Below are positions 31,362-39,111 of a stretch of 41,772 nucleotides of DNA, piece by piece. This DNA is from Candidatus Gastranaerophilales bacterium (GTDB lineage: Bacteria > Cyanobacteriota > Vampirovibrionia > Gastranaerophilales > Gastranaerophilaceae): the NCBI GenBank assembly GCA_947624265.1, contig CANQJQ010000003.1:1-41772 (forward strand). The letters are read 5' to 3'. The position numbers and the translations under genes are program-made. Position 1 is the stretch's first letter, and each line of letters begins with the position of its first letter. Below the pieces are notes generated by a model. That model had not been told where the DNA came from. It saw only the letters and a list, made by a program, of their open reading frames with translations, and did no database searches.

Positions 31362-32651
31362 ATGAAAATTTCGGCAATTAATGGTTTAAACCCGACAAAA
31401 GTTAATAAAAAAAGTTTTGTAAATTTTAACAGGGAAAATAAAGGACAATATACAAGCAATGCAATAAATATGCCAAACGATAATTACGGCAAAGCTCAAA
31501 TCGGATTAAACAAAAAATATAATCCTTCTTTTGGTTTTGACCTGTTCACTCTCGGTATGATTGGATATGCCCTTTTATATGCGGGGATTTTAGGTGCAGG
31601 AGTTTATCAAACAAATCTGGATGAAAAAAAACGTGCTGAAGAAAGCAGAAAATTAGAACAAGAAACGCAAAATTCAATAAATTCAATATCACAAAAATTA
31701 AATGTTTCTTATGATGAAGCTAAAGATTATCATTATAGTTTCTTAAGATTAGCTGATATTCCGTTTCAAAACAACGGGCATGAAAGAGGTTTAAACGCAG
31801 TTCAAGGTTACGGAGTAGAAAAATACAGACTATCCATGGATGTAATTGCACCGATTGTTGCGAAATCAAAAGATCAATATTTGGGTTATAACGGCAAAGT
31901 TCCTAACGGAGTGTTATTATACGGACCCACCGGAGGAGGCAAAACTTATATTTCCGACAAAGTTTGTGATCACTTAAAATATTTAGGTTTACCCGTAGAA
32001 GACATTGAATTGGATGAAAATAACCATGCCAAAAATGTAAGAAATATTCAAAATGCATTTAAAAAAGCAGAAGAAACCTATAATCAAACAGGCAAGATAA
32101 CAATGATAAACTTTAAGCAGGATGTGGATAATTTCTTTTTAGACAGGAGAAACCATCCTGAATGTATTAAAGAAGTAAGGGCACTGTTAAAGTGTATGGA
32201 AAATTGCGCTGAAAAAGGTGCTGTTTGGATAGGAACGGCAAACAATCCTCAAATGATTGATTCTGCATTGTTACGTCCCGGAAGAACAGATGTTAAACTT
32301 CCTATTGGAGATATGCAGGATTTTGCCGTAGCAGATATGATTAAGTATTCTTTGTTTAAGTATGATGAAAAAGAAAGCGCAAAGGATTTTGATTATCAAA
32401 AAGTCCTTGATAATATGAAAGATAATTTACTTGTATTCACGCCTGCAGAATTAGAGTTATTTGTAATTCAAGCAATAAATCATAAATTAGCACCTTCTCA
32501 ACATCTGAGCGCAGATATGATTATTGCTGAAATGGAGCATTATTCACAAAATGATTTTCCGACTTTAACCGAAGAAATGAAACAAAGATTTAAAGAAGAT
32601 AAAATTTATATGACTTCGTTAGAAAGTTCGAAAAAAGGGAAAAAAAGTTAA
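31362..32651 (+). CDS. Membrane-anchored AAA ATPase
   Basis: 429 residues. A polar 55-residue N-terminus holding NPSFGFD (about 54-60), a transmembrane helix at about 60-82, a coiled-coil, then an AAA domain: Walker A YGPTGGGKTY (Tyr187-Tyr196, with Lys194 and Thr195), sensor-1 WIGTANNP near 288-296, and arginine-finger LLRPGRTDVKLP near 303-314. Walker B reads MINFKQDVDNFF (near 247-258), with no DE pair, so hydrolysis is uncertain. The layout resembles FtsH without its protease domain. It is 8 bases after the degenerate paralogue and no Shine-Dalgarno is visible, so the two are probably translated together. Confidence 0.78.
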   Translation: MKISAINGLNPTKVNKKSFVNFNRENKGQYTSNAINMPNDNYGKAQIGLNKKYNPSFGFDLFTLGMIGYALLYAGILGAGVYQTNLDEKKRAEESRKLEQETQNSINSISQKLNVSYDEAKDYHYSFLRLADIPFQNNGHERGLNAVQGYGVEKYRLSMDVIAPIVAKSKDQYLGYNGKVPNGVLLYGPTGGGKTYISDKVCDHLKYLGLPVEDIELDENNHAKNVRNIQNAFKKAEETYNQTGKITMINFKQDVDNFFLDRRNHPECIKEVRALLKCMENCAEKGAVWIGTANNPQMIDSALLRPGRTDVKLPIGDMQDFAVADMIKYSLFKYDEKESAKDFDYQKVLDNMKDNLLVFTPAELELFVIQAINHKLAPSQHLSADMIIAEMEHYSQNDFPTLTEEMKQRFKEDKIYMTSLESSKKGKKS

Positions 32652-32683
32652 AAATTTTTTAAAATTTATATTCTTTAGATCTA

Positions 32684-32712
32684 TTTACATGCCTAAGAAA
32701 ATGGTATAAAAT
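32684..32712 (+). promoter_or_regulatory. Probable nrdD promoter
   Basis: TTTACA (32684-32689), a 17-bp spacer and TAAAAT (32707-32712). It leaves a ~90-base leader that contains the hairpin at 32755-32782. Confidence 0.45.
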
Positions 32713-32754
32713 AAAAAAGTAAATCGAGAGATTTGGGATATAAATAAAAAAATT

Positions 32755-32782
32755 AAAAATGCGTAATTTATTACGTATTTTT
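32755..32782 (+). other. Hairpin in the nrdD leader
   Basis: AAAAATGCGTAAT and ATTACGTATTTTT pair over 13 bp with one G-T wobble around a 2-base centre, ending in a T-run. It lies 29 bases before the nrdD ATG and after the predicted promoter. It could be an attenuator-like terminator or a binding site for a regulator such as NrdR. It does not match the known NrdR box closely. Confidence 0.45.
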
Positions 32783-32810
32783 GATTACTTATAAAATAAG
32801 GAGAGTTGTC

Positions 32811-34952
32811 ATGGGAGATGTAGATTCAAAAGAACTTTTTGTTATTAAAAAAGACGGAACAAAAGAAATTTTTGACGTACAAAAAGTTGTTAATGCCGTA
32901 AAAAAATCTGCAAGACGTGTATTAATTGATTTTACCGAAGAAGAAATTAATAAAATCTGCTCAATAGTTGAAGAAGAAGTAAAAAACACAGGACATAACG
33001 AAATACAAATTCAGGAAATGCATAATATAGTTGAACAAGCTTTGGAAAATGTTAATCACAAAGTATGTGAAAGCTACAGAAACTACAGAAACTATAAACA
33101 AGACTTTGTCAGAATGCTTGATAAAGTTTATCAGGAAAGCCAAAAAATTATGTATATCGGAGATAAAGAAAATTCAAACTCCGATTCTGCGTTAGTATCA
33201 ACAAAACGTTCTTTAATTTTTAATCAATTAAACAAAGAATTATATAAAAAGTTTTTCTTAACCGTAGAAGATTTACAGGCAATTCGCGACGGATATATAT
33301 ACATACACGATATGTCCGCAAGACGCGACACTATGAACTGCTGTTTATTTGATGTGGCTGAAGTTTTAAAAGGCGGTTTTGAAATGGGCAACCTTTGGTA
33401 CAATGAACCAAAGACTTTAGCAGTAGCTTTTGATGTAATCGGCGATATTGTTATGGCTGCAGCAAGCCAGCAATATGGCGGTTTTACCGTTCCCGAAGTT
33501 GATAAACTTCTTGCTCCTTATGCGGAAAAATCTTATAACAAACAATATGAACGTTATATTTCAATGGGTTTAAGCTTTGAACAGGCAAGAAAAGAAGCTT
33601 TAAAAGATGTTCAAACTGATTTTGAACAAGGTTTCCAAGGCTGGGAATATAAATTCAACACGGTAGCTTCTTCAAGAGGCGATTATCCGTTTATCACCAT
33701 TACTTTTGGTTTAGGTACGGGTGAATATGAAAAAATGGCTTCAATTGCCGCTTTAAATACAAGAAAGAACGGACAAGGTAAAAAAGAATGCAAAAAACCT
33801 GTTCTGTTCCCAAAACTTGTATTCTTATATGATAAAGAACTCCACGGAAAAGGCGGAGAACTTGAAGATGTATTTGAAGCAGGCTTGGAATGCTCTCAAA
33901 GGTCAATGTACCCAGACTGGTTAAGCTTAACGGGCGACGGATACGTTGCAAGTATGTATAAAAAATACAAACGAGTTGTATCTCCTATGGGCTGCAGAGC
34001 TTTCTTATCTCCTTGGTATGAAAGAGGCGGTATGAAACCTGCGGATGAAAACGATAAACCTGTATTTGTCGGAAGATTTAATATAGGTGCTATCAGCTTG
34101 CACTTACCTATGATTTATGCAAAAGCTAAAAAAGAAAGTAAAGATTTTTATGAAGTTCTTGATTACTACTTGCAGTTAATCAGAAAAATCCATATAAGAA
34201 CTTATGATTACTTAGGCGAAATGAGAGCTTCAACAAATCCTTTAGCATACTGTGAAGGCGGATTCTATGGCGGACACTTAGGCTTCCACGATAAAATTAA
34301 ACCTTTATTAAAGGCTGCAACAGCATCATTTGGTATTACCGCATTAAATGAACTTCAGGAAATTCATAACGGTAAATCACTTGTTGAAGACGGTCAATTT
34401 GCCGTTGAAGTTATGGAATACATTAATAAACGTGTAAACGAATTTAAAGAAGAAGACGGAAACTTATATGCACTGTATGGAACTCCCGCAGAAAGCTTAT
34501 GCGGACTTCAGGTAAAACAATTCCGTGAAAAATACGGTATTGTTCCAAATGTTTCCGATAGAGGCTACGTATCAAACAGCTTCCACTGCCACGTAACGGA
34601 AAAAATTACCCCGATAGAAAAACAGGATTTGGAAAACAGATTTTGGAATTTAATGAACGGCGGTAAAATCCAATATGTAAAATATCCGATTTCATACAAC
34701 AAAGAAGCTATCAGAACTTTGATTGAACGTGCTATGGATATGGGATTTTATGAAGGTGTAAACTTGTCGCTTTCATACTGTGATGATTGCGGACACCAAG
34801 AATTAAACATGGATGTCTGCCCGAAATGCGGAAGCAGAAATTTAACAAAAATAGATAGGATGAATGGTTATCTTTCATACTCAAGGGTAAAAGGTGATAC
34901 TCGTCTTAACGAAGCAAAAATGGAAGAGATAAAAGACAGAGTAAGTATGTAA
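32811..34952 (+). CDS. nrdD: Anaerobic ribonucleoside-triphosphate reductase
   Basis: 713 residues from the ATG at 32811, preceded by AAGGAGAG; a TTG start 30 bases upstream has no site. An ATP-cone (about 5-95) for allosteric control comes first. The catalytic body contains HIHDMSARRDTMNCC-type and PAESLCGLQ segments. Near the C-terminus a zinc-binding set (Cys657, Cys660, Cys670, Cys673) precedes the glycyl-radical loop RMNGYLS (Gly686). It makes deoxynucleotides without oxygen. The following nrdG, 2 bases on, activates it. Confidence 0.97.
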   Translation: MGDVDSKELFVIKKDGTKEIFDVQKVVNAVKKSARRVLIDFTEEEINKICSIVEEEVKNTGHNEIQIQEMHNIVEQALENVNHKVCESYRNYRNYKQDFVRMLDKVYQESQKIMYIGDKENSNSDSALVSTKRSLIFNQLNKELYKKFFLTVEDLQAIRDGYIYIHDMSARRDTMNCCLFDVAEVLKGGFEMGNLWYNEPKTLAVAFDVIGDIVMAAASQQYGGFTVPEVDKLLAPYAEKSYNKQYERYISMGLSFEQARKEALKDVQTDFEQGFQGWEYKFNTVASSRGDYPFITITFGLGTGEYEKMASIAALNTRKNGQGKKECKKPVLFPKLVFLYDKELHGKGGELEDVFEAGLECSQRSMYPDWLSLTGDGYVASMYKKYKRVVSPMGCRAFLSPWYERGGMKPADENDKPVFVGRFNIGAISLHLPMIYAKAKKESKDFYEVLDYYLQLIRKIHIRTYDYLGEMRASTNPLAYCEGGFYGGHLGFHDKIKPLLKAATASFGITALNELQEIHNGKSLVEDGQFAVEVMEYINKRVNEFKEEDGNLYALYGTPAESLCGLQVKQFREKYGIVPNVSDRGYVSNSFHCHVTEKITPIEKQDLENRFWNLMNGGKIQYVKYPISYNKEAIRTLIERAMDMGFYEGVNLSLSYCDDCGHQELNMDVCPKCGSRNLTKIDRMNGYLSYSRVKGDTRLNEAKMEEIKDRVSM

Positions 34953-34954
34953 AG

Positions 34955-35467
34955 ATGAACTACCACAATATCACAAAAGACGACATGCTAAATGGAGACG
35001 GCTTAAGGGTCGTATTATGGGTTGCAGGCTGTAATCATCAATGTGAAGGCTGCCAAAATCCCGTAACTTGGGATATAACAGGCGGACTTCCGTTTGATGA
35101 AGCAGCGGAAAATGAATTATTTGAAGCGCTTGCTAAACCTCATATTTCAGGTATAACCTTCTCGGGCGGAGACCCTCTGCATCCGTTTAACCGCGGTGAA
35201 ACTTTCCGCTTGATGAGAAAAGTTAAAGAACTTTATCCTGATAAAACCGTATGGGTTTATACGGGGTTTTTGTGGGAAGAATTTAAACAAAATCCTAAGA
35301 TGAAGTATATCGATGTCTTAGTTGATGGAAGATTTGTAAAAGCACTAAACGACAATAATCTTTGCTGGATTGGAAGCTCAAATCAAAGAATTATTGATGT
35401 TCAAAAAACCCTTGCAACAGGCGAAGTTGTTCTTCATTATGATAACAACAAAAAGAAAAAATCATAA
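34955..35467 (+). CDS. nrdG: Anaerobic ribonucleotide reductase activating protein
   Basis: 170 residues. The radical-SAM motif CNHQCEGC (Cys26, Cys30, Cys33) and GGDPLHPFNRGE (near 70-81) are those of NrdG. It uses a 4Fe-4S cluster and AdoMet to form the glycyl radical on NrdD. The ATG lies 2 bases after the nrdD stop, so the two are translated together. It overlaps the convergent plsC-like gene by 6 bases at the 3' end. Confidence 0.96.
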   Translation: MNYHNITKDDMLNGDGLRVVLWVAGCNHQCEGCQNPVTWDITGGLPFDEAAENELFEALAKPHISGITFSGGDPLHPFNRGETFRLMRKVKELYPDKTVWVYTGFLWEEFKQNPKMKYIDVLVDGRFVKALNDNNLCWIGSSNQRIIDVQKTLATGEVVLHYDNNKKKKS

Positions 35468-36118
35468 ATTATCTTTTTTCTTATGTGCCATATAAAGTTC
35501 TTGGACAATATTTCTTATTCTTTCGGTAAATGCTTTTGTTGAAGTATTATCGTAGCATATAGGATCTGAAATATAGATATCCGAAATGAACGGAACTAAA
35601 ATTGCATCTATTTTTGGAAGAATTTTATCGGGTCCGTTTATATATATAGGAATTATGGGCACATTCGGGTTCATTGAGGCAATATGAGCAATACCTGTTT
35701 TAAATTCAAGCAAAGTATTATCTTCACCTCTTGTACCTTCAGGGTAAATAATGATAATATGATTATTTTTCAAAGCTTCATTAACATCTTTAAACAGAAT
35801 TTCTTTTGTAACTCTTTTAAATTTGCGCTCTATGGGGATAATGTCAATAAGAGTTTTAAATAAAAATGACTTAAATTTAGTGTCGCAAAAATAATCTTCC
35901 GCCGCTAAAGGGTGAATTTTAAGTATGGTTGATATCGGAAATAAACTCATAAGAATAAGTGTATCCAGATGCGAGTTATGATTTGCCGCGATAATAAACG
36001 GACCTGATTTGGGTAATTTTTCCATTCCTCGTGCATTAATTCCCAGCGCCAAAAAAACGAAAGGTTTTACTATAAATAAGAAAAATATAAATTTTATAAA
36101 ATTATTTTTGTTCAACAT
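35462..36118 (-). CDS. PlsC-like 1-acylglycerol-3-phosphate acyltransferase
   Basis: 218 residues: an N-terminal hydrophobic helix (about 8-25), the HX4D motif in NHNSHLD (His47, Asp52), and IIIYPEGTRGEDNTL (EGTR) near 122-135. Its size is that of PlsC (about 240). It makes phosphatidic acid from lysophosphatidic acid in standard pathways. It is the last gene of the minus-strand lipid operon that begins with the CDP-alcohol transferase-flavodoxin protein. The other acyltransferase in the window (26637-27473) is unlinked. Confidence 0.87.
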   Translation of the reverse strand: MLNKNNFIKFIFFLFIVKPFVFLALGINARGMEKLPKSGPFIIAANHNSHLDTLILMSLFPISTILKIHPLAAEDYFCDTKFKSFLFKTLIDIIPIERKFKRVTKEILFKDVNEALKNNHIIIIYPEGTRGEDNTLLEFKTGIAHIASMNPNVPIIPIYINGPDKILPKIDAILVPFISDIYISDPICYDNTSTKAFTERIRNIVQELYMAHKKKDNL

Positions 36119-36121
36119 ACT

Positions 36122-37072
36122 TTAATATAGTATTCCTATCTTATAAAAGTATGCAATATAGTGGAAAAACATAGGGACAGTGAATATCATACTGTCTAAT
36201 CTATCCAAAATACCGCCGTGCCCCGGCAATAGAGAACCTGTATCTTTGACTCCCATATCCCGTTTAATTGCAGACATCGTAATATCTCCAAAAAATCCCA
36301 AAACAGAGATAACCGCACCTATAATTAAAGCTTCAAGGTACGATAACGGAGTGAGTAATTGAGATAAAGCACAGGATAATAAAGCTGAAGAAATTACTCC
36401 GCCCATAAGTCCTTCCCAAGTTTTATTGGGGCTTACATTTGGAGTTATTTTATGTTTTCCGCACATTTTACCGCAAACATACTGCATAAAATCATTTGAT
36501 ATTGTTATTATCAATATATATAATAATAATCCTAATGCTCCTCCTGACGGATTTATTTCATTCGGTATCGAAAAATATACCGCAAAATATCCGATTGCAT
36601 ATACACAGGTCATTAACCCCCAATGTATTGTTCCGCAGGATTTTAAAAACCCTTCGGTATCTCCTATTATTACCATTCTTAAAGGAATCAGGATAAATAA
36701 ATACATCGGAATAAACAAATAAAACATTGTAATCCAGCCTATATATATAAAATAAAACTGTATTGGGATGCTTAAATACGCCCATAATAAAACTCTTCTG
36801 TCTGAACGTCTTGTAGGTATCATTGAGAAAAATTCTTTTAATGCCAAATAACTTATCAGCATTATAAAAAATACAGCCGATAATTTATTAAACCCAAATG
36901 CCAGAGTAAATAGAATTACTATTATCCAAAATGATTTCATTCTTGTTTTGAAATTTGTTGTATCTTTTTTTAAAAATCCCAAAATATATGCACTCAACGT
37001 AATAACAGACAGGACTGCATATAAAATTATAATGCATAATTTAACATCACCTGTAAGATAAATGTTTTCCAT
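36122..37072 (-). CDS. CDP-diglyceride synthase-like (CdsA family) enzyme
   Basis: 316 residues with eight or nine membrane helices. The C-terminal part holds the CdsA signature region: SPNKTWEGLMGG, then LGFFGDITMSAIKRDMGVKD and LPGHGGILDRLDSMIF (about 265-300). It activates phosphatidic acid to a CDP-lipid with CTP. It is 3 bases before the plsC-like gene and 11 bases after the methyltransferase gene. If the genome encodes another CdsA, this one is probably dedicated to this operon's lipid (see the YnbB comparison in the finding). An AGAGGT Shine-Dalgarno is present. Confidence 0.9.
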   Translation of the reverse strand: MENIYLTGDVKLCIIILYAVLSVITLSAYILGFLKKDTTNFKTRMKSFWIIVILFTLAFGFNKLSAVFFIMLISYLALKEFFSMIPTRRSDRRVLLWAYLSIPIQFYFIYIGWITMFYLFIPMYLFILIPLRMVIIGDTEGFLKSCGTIHWGLMTCVYAIGYFAVYFSIPNEINPSGGALGLLLYILIITISNDFMQYVCGKMCGKHKITPNVSPNKTWEGLMGGVISSALLSCALSQLLTPLSYLEALIIGAVISVLGFFGDITMSAIKRDMGVKDTGSLLPGHGGILDRLDSMIFTVPMFFHYIAYFYKIGILY

Positions 37073-37083
37073 TTAAACCTCTT

Positions 37084-37890
37084 TTATATTTTTTTTGCCA
37101 AAATAACGGGGTAATGTCCTTTGTCATCAGACCTGTTTAGAATAACGGTAAATCCCAAATCCTTTAGGATGGAATTTATGATATTCATATCCCATGTAAC
37201 CATTTTAAGCTGATGATTATTGAAATCTTTAAAGATTTTATTTGTCAGACTTAAAGCAGAATGCCCTGCCTGTATTGAAAATACAAAATATCCGTTTACC
37301 GGTAAAGCGTTATAAATTAGAGACATTGATTTTCTTATAACATTTTCATCGTCAAACCAATCATAAAATCCCGAAGCAACTATAATATCAGGATTTTTAT
37401 TAAATTGAAAATCACTTTCTTCCAGTGCATTTGCACTTTTGTATTCAATATCAATTCCTCTTGATTTTGCGGTTTCTTTAGCCTCCATAAGCCACCTTAT
37501 ATCTAAATCTCTGATTTCGGCAGTTACATTTTGACCTTTAAAAGCTTCTAATGTTTCAATTATATATCTTGCAGGCCCTGAAGCAACATCTAAAATTCTT
37601 GCTTCGCCTTTTTCTTTTAATGTTAAGTTTACCGCTTCTTTAAGATTTAAAACAAGATTATTTTTTCTGTTTCTGACATCTTGCCATCCGGGATGGTCCA
37701 AATAAATTTTATCAATTATTTTCCCTATAAATAATCTGCCCGAGGGTTCATTTTTATAAATATAATCAAGCATTTTGCCCGAGGTAAACCCCTCTTTTTG
37801 TGCAAGAGATATACCGCTGCTTAACTTTCCCAAAGTATCGACTACTATTTTTAATACACCTATTTGTATATTCTCAATAAATTTGTTCAC
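37084..37890 (-). CDS. Class I AdoMet methyltransferase, YnbC C-terminal-like
   Basis: 268 residues starting at GTG. Glycine loop ILDVASGPARYIIETL (about 99-114) binds AdoMet; the segment DLDIRWLMEA and IIVASGFYDWFDDENVI follow in the usual order. The N-terminal 90 residues are helical. The type resembles Methyltransf_20, the domain found at the C-terminus of E. coli YnbC. The GTG shares one base with the stop of the transferase-flavodoxin gene, so the pair is coupled. A lipid or alcohol substrate is inferred only from the operon. Confidence 0.78.
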   Translation of the reverse strand: MNKFIENIQIGVLKIVVDTLGKLSSGISLAQKEGFTSGKMLDYIYKNEPSGRLFIGKIIDKIYLDHPGWQDVRNRKNNLVLNLKEAVNLTLKEKGEARILDVASGPARYIIETLEAFKGQNVTAEIRDLDIRWLMEAKETAKSRGIDIEYKSANALEESDFQFNKNPDIIVASGFYDWFDDENVIRKSMSLIYNALPVNGYFVFSIQAGHSALSLTNKIFKDFNNHQLKMVTWDMNIINSILKDLGFTVILNRSDDKGHYPVILAKKI

Positions 37891-38978
37891 TATTTAATCC
37901 TTTCATATAATTTTTTCCCGAATAAATAAGCATCAAGCAAATCATTTTCATCAGGGTGGTTTTTATATGTTTTTGCTATTGAATGATAACCTTTGATATT
38001 TATTGAAGATAAAGGTTTTTTATTTAATTTTTCAGTAAAATATTTTATGCACTTTCTGTTTGAAAACCACCTTTTTACAGGTAGTCCTGACGTCATAACA
38101 AGAGCATACTCTTTTATATTATGATTATCTTCAAGGAAATTAATCATATCGGGCGGCATAATTCTTCTTCCGAGGTGCGGAACGGCAAGAATTACAAGGT
38201 CATATTCGGATAAATCTTTTTTATTTAAAGATTTAACATTTACGGACTCGCATAACAGCGCCTGCGATACTTCATTAGCTGCTTTTTCCGTATTGCCCGT
38301 TTGAGAATCATGTATAACAATAATCTTTTTACTTATATTTCTGTATTTAATCCAATCAAGTTTTGCACATTCTTTAAGTTGTGCCTTAAGCCTGTTAAAC
38401 ACCGTAACTTGACCTAAAATAATAAATAAAATCATTAACCATTCAAAGTAATTTAAAGAATATAATTTGCTGATTTTCCCCGTTAATTGGTAATATTCAA
38501 GTATAGAAAAAATCATAATAAGAATAAGGCGCTCCACTTTACCTAAAGGGCCTTGATGCTGCCAGTTTGCACCTATTGCTTTTGAAAGCATACCTGTATA
38601 ACTAACCAAAAACATCGACGCCATTCCCATCATACCTAAATATGTATTGCATAATGAGGATATTGATATCCCCATTAATATAAATATGTCAGAATATCTG
38701 TCAGGCAATGCATTAACAATCTCGCCTTTTAATCTTAAATTTCCGCGTTCAATTGCTATAACGCCGTCTATGGTATTTAATGTCATTCTGAATAAAGTTA
38801 ATATAACTGAAATTATCAGCAAATATGGTTTATCAGGTGCATATACATAACAAAATGCCGTAATCAATGCTATAAAAGTTGCCAAATATCCTAAAATATC
38901 AGGGTCTACAAACTTAATTTTTTTTGCTAACGGCAATAAAATTTTCCGATACGGATATTTCAATAAATATAAAGCCAT
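37890..38978 (-). CDS. CDP-alcohol phosphotransferase fused to a flavodoxin domain
   Basis: 362 residues from the ATG at 38978, chosen because a GAGGGAG Shine-Dalgarno lies 8 bases upstream; the ATG at 39011 overlaps no such site. Residues about 20-200 are a membrane CDP-alcohol phosphotransferase. Its active-site line reads N68-x2-D71-G72 and G85-x3-N89-x3-D93, with Asn in place of the first and third Asp, as in a YnbA-like subgroup. Residues about 218-362 are a flavodoxin domain (SQTGNT at 225-230). A redox FMN domain on a lipid-head-group transferase is unusual. It heads the operon with the methyltransferase, CdsA-like and PlsC-like genes. Confidence 0.85.
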   Translation of the reverse strand: MALYLLKYPYRKILLPLAKKIKFVDPDILGYLATFIALITAFCYVYAPDKPYLLIISVILTLFRMTLNTIDGVIAIERGNLRLKGEIVNALPDRYSDIFILMGISISSLCNTYLGMMGMASMFLVSYTGMLSKAIGANWQHQGPLGKVERLILIMIFSILEYYQLTGKISKLYSLNYFEWLMILFIILGQVTVFNRLKAQLKECAKLDWIKYRNISKKIIVIHDSQTGNTEKAANEVSQALLCESVNVKSLNKKDLSEYDLVILAVPHLGRRIMPPDMINFLEDNHNIKEYALVMTSGLPVKRWFSNRKCIKYFTEKLNKKPLSSINIKGYHSIAKTYKNHPDENDLLDAYLFGKKLYERIK

Positions 38979-39072
38979 TTTACATACTCCCTCTACTTTT
39001 TTAGGATACAATTTTTTCTAATTTTTTACAAGGAAATCTTTTTATTTTATTTTAAACTTCCGATTTTTTTGT

Positions 39073-39080
39073 TATAAAAT
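39073..39080 (+). promoter_or_regulatory. Possible -10 of gltX
   Basis: TATAAAAT in a TTTTTTGTTATAAAAT context, 32 bases before the gltX ATG, similar to the tilS, AAA-pair and acyltransferase promoters. Confidence 0.45.
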
Positions 39081-39111
39081 TAAAATATAAACATGAAATT
39101 TGGAGAGTAAA

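Noticed and set aside
32781-32810. Upstream TTG start for nrdD
   Set aside because: It lacks a Shine-Dalgarno, whereas the ATG at 32811 has AAGGAGAG; the TTG lies in the leader hairpin.
36180-36785. Reading frames antisense to the CdsA-like gene
   Set aside because: No motif or ribosome site; they are shadows of an established membrane protein gene.
38979-39011. Upstream ATG for the phosphotransferase-flavodoxin gene
   Set aside because: The GAGGGAG lies between this ATG and the one at 38978, so the inner start is preferred.
39100-39111. TTG start for gltX
   Set aside because: The TTG overlaps the ribosome-binding site of the ATG at 39112; family proteins start near the latter.
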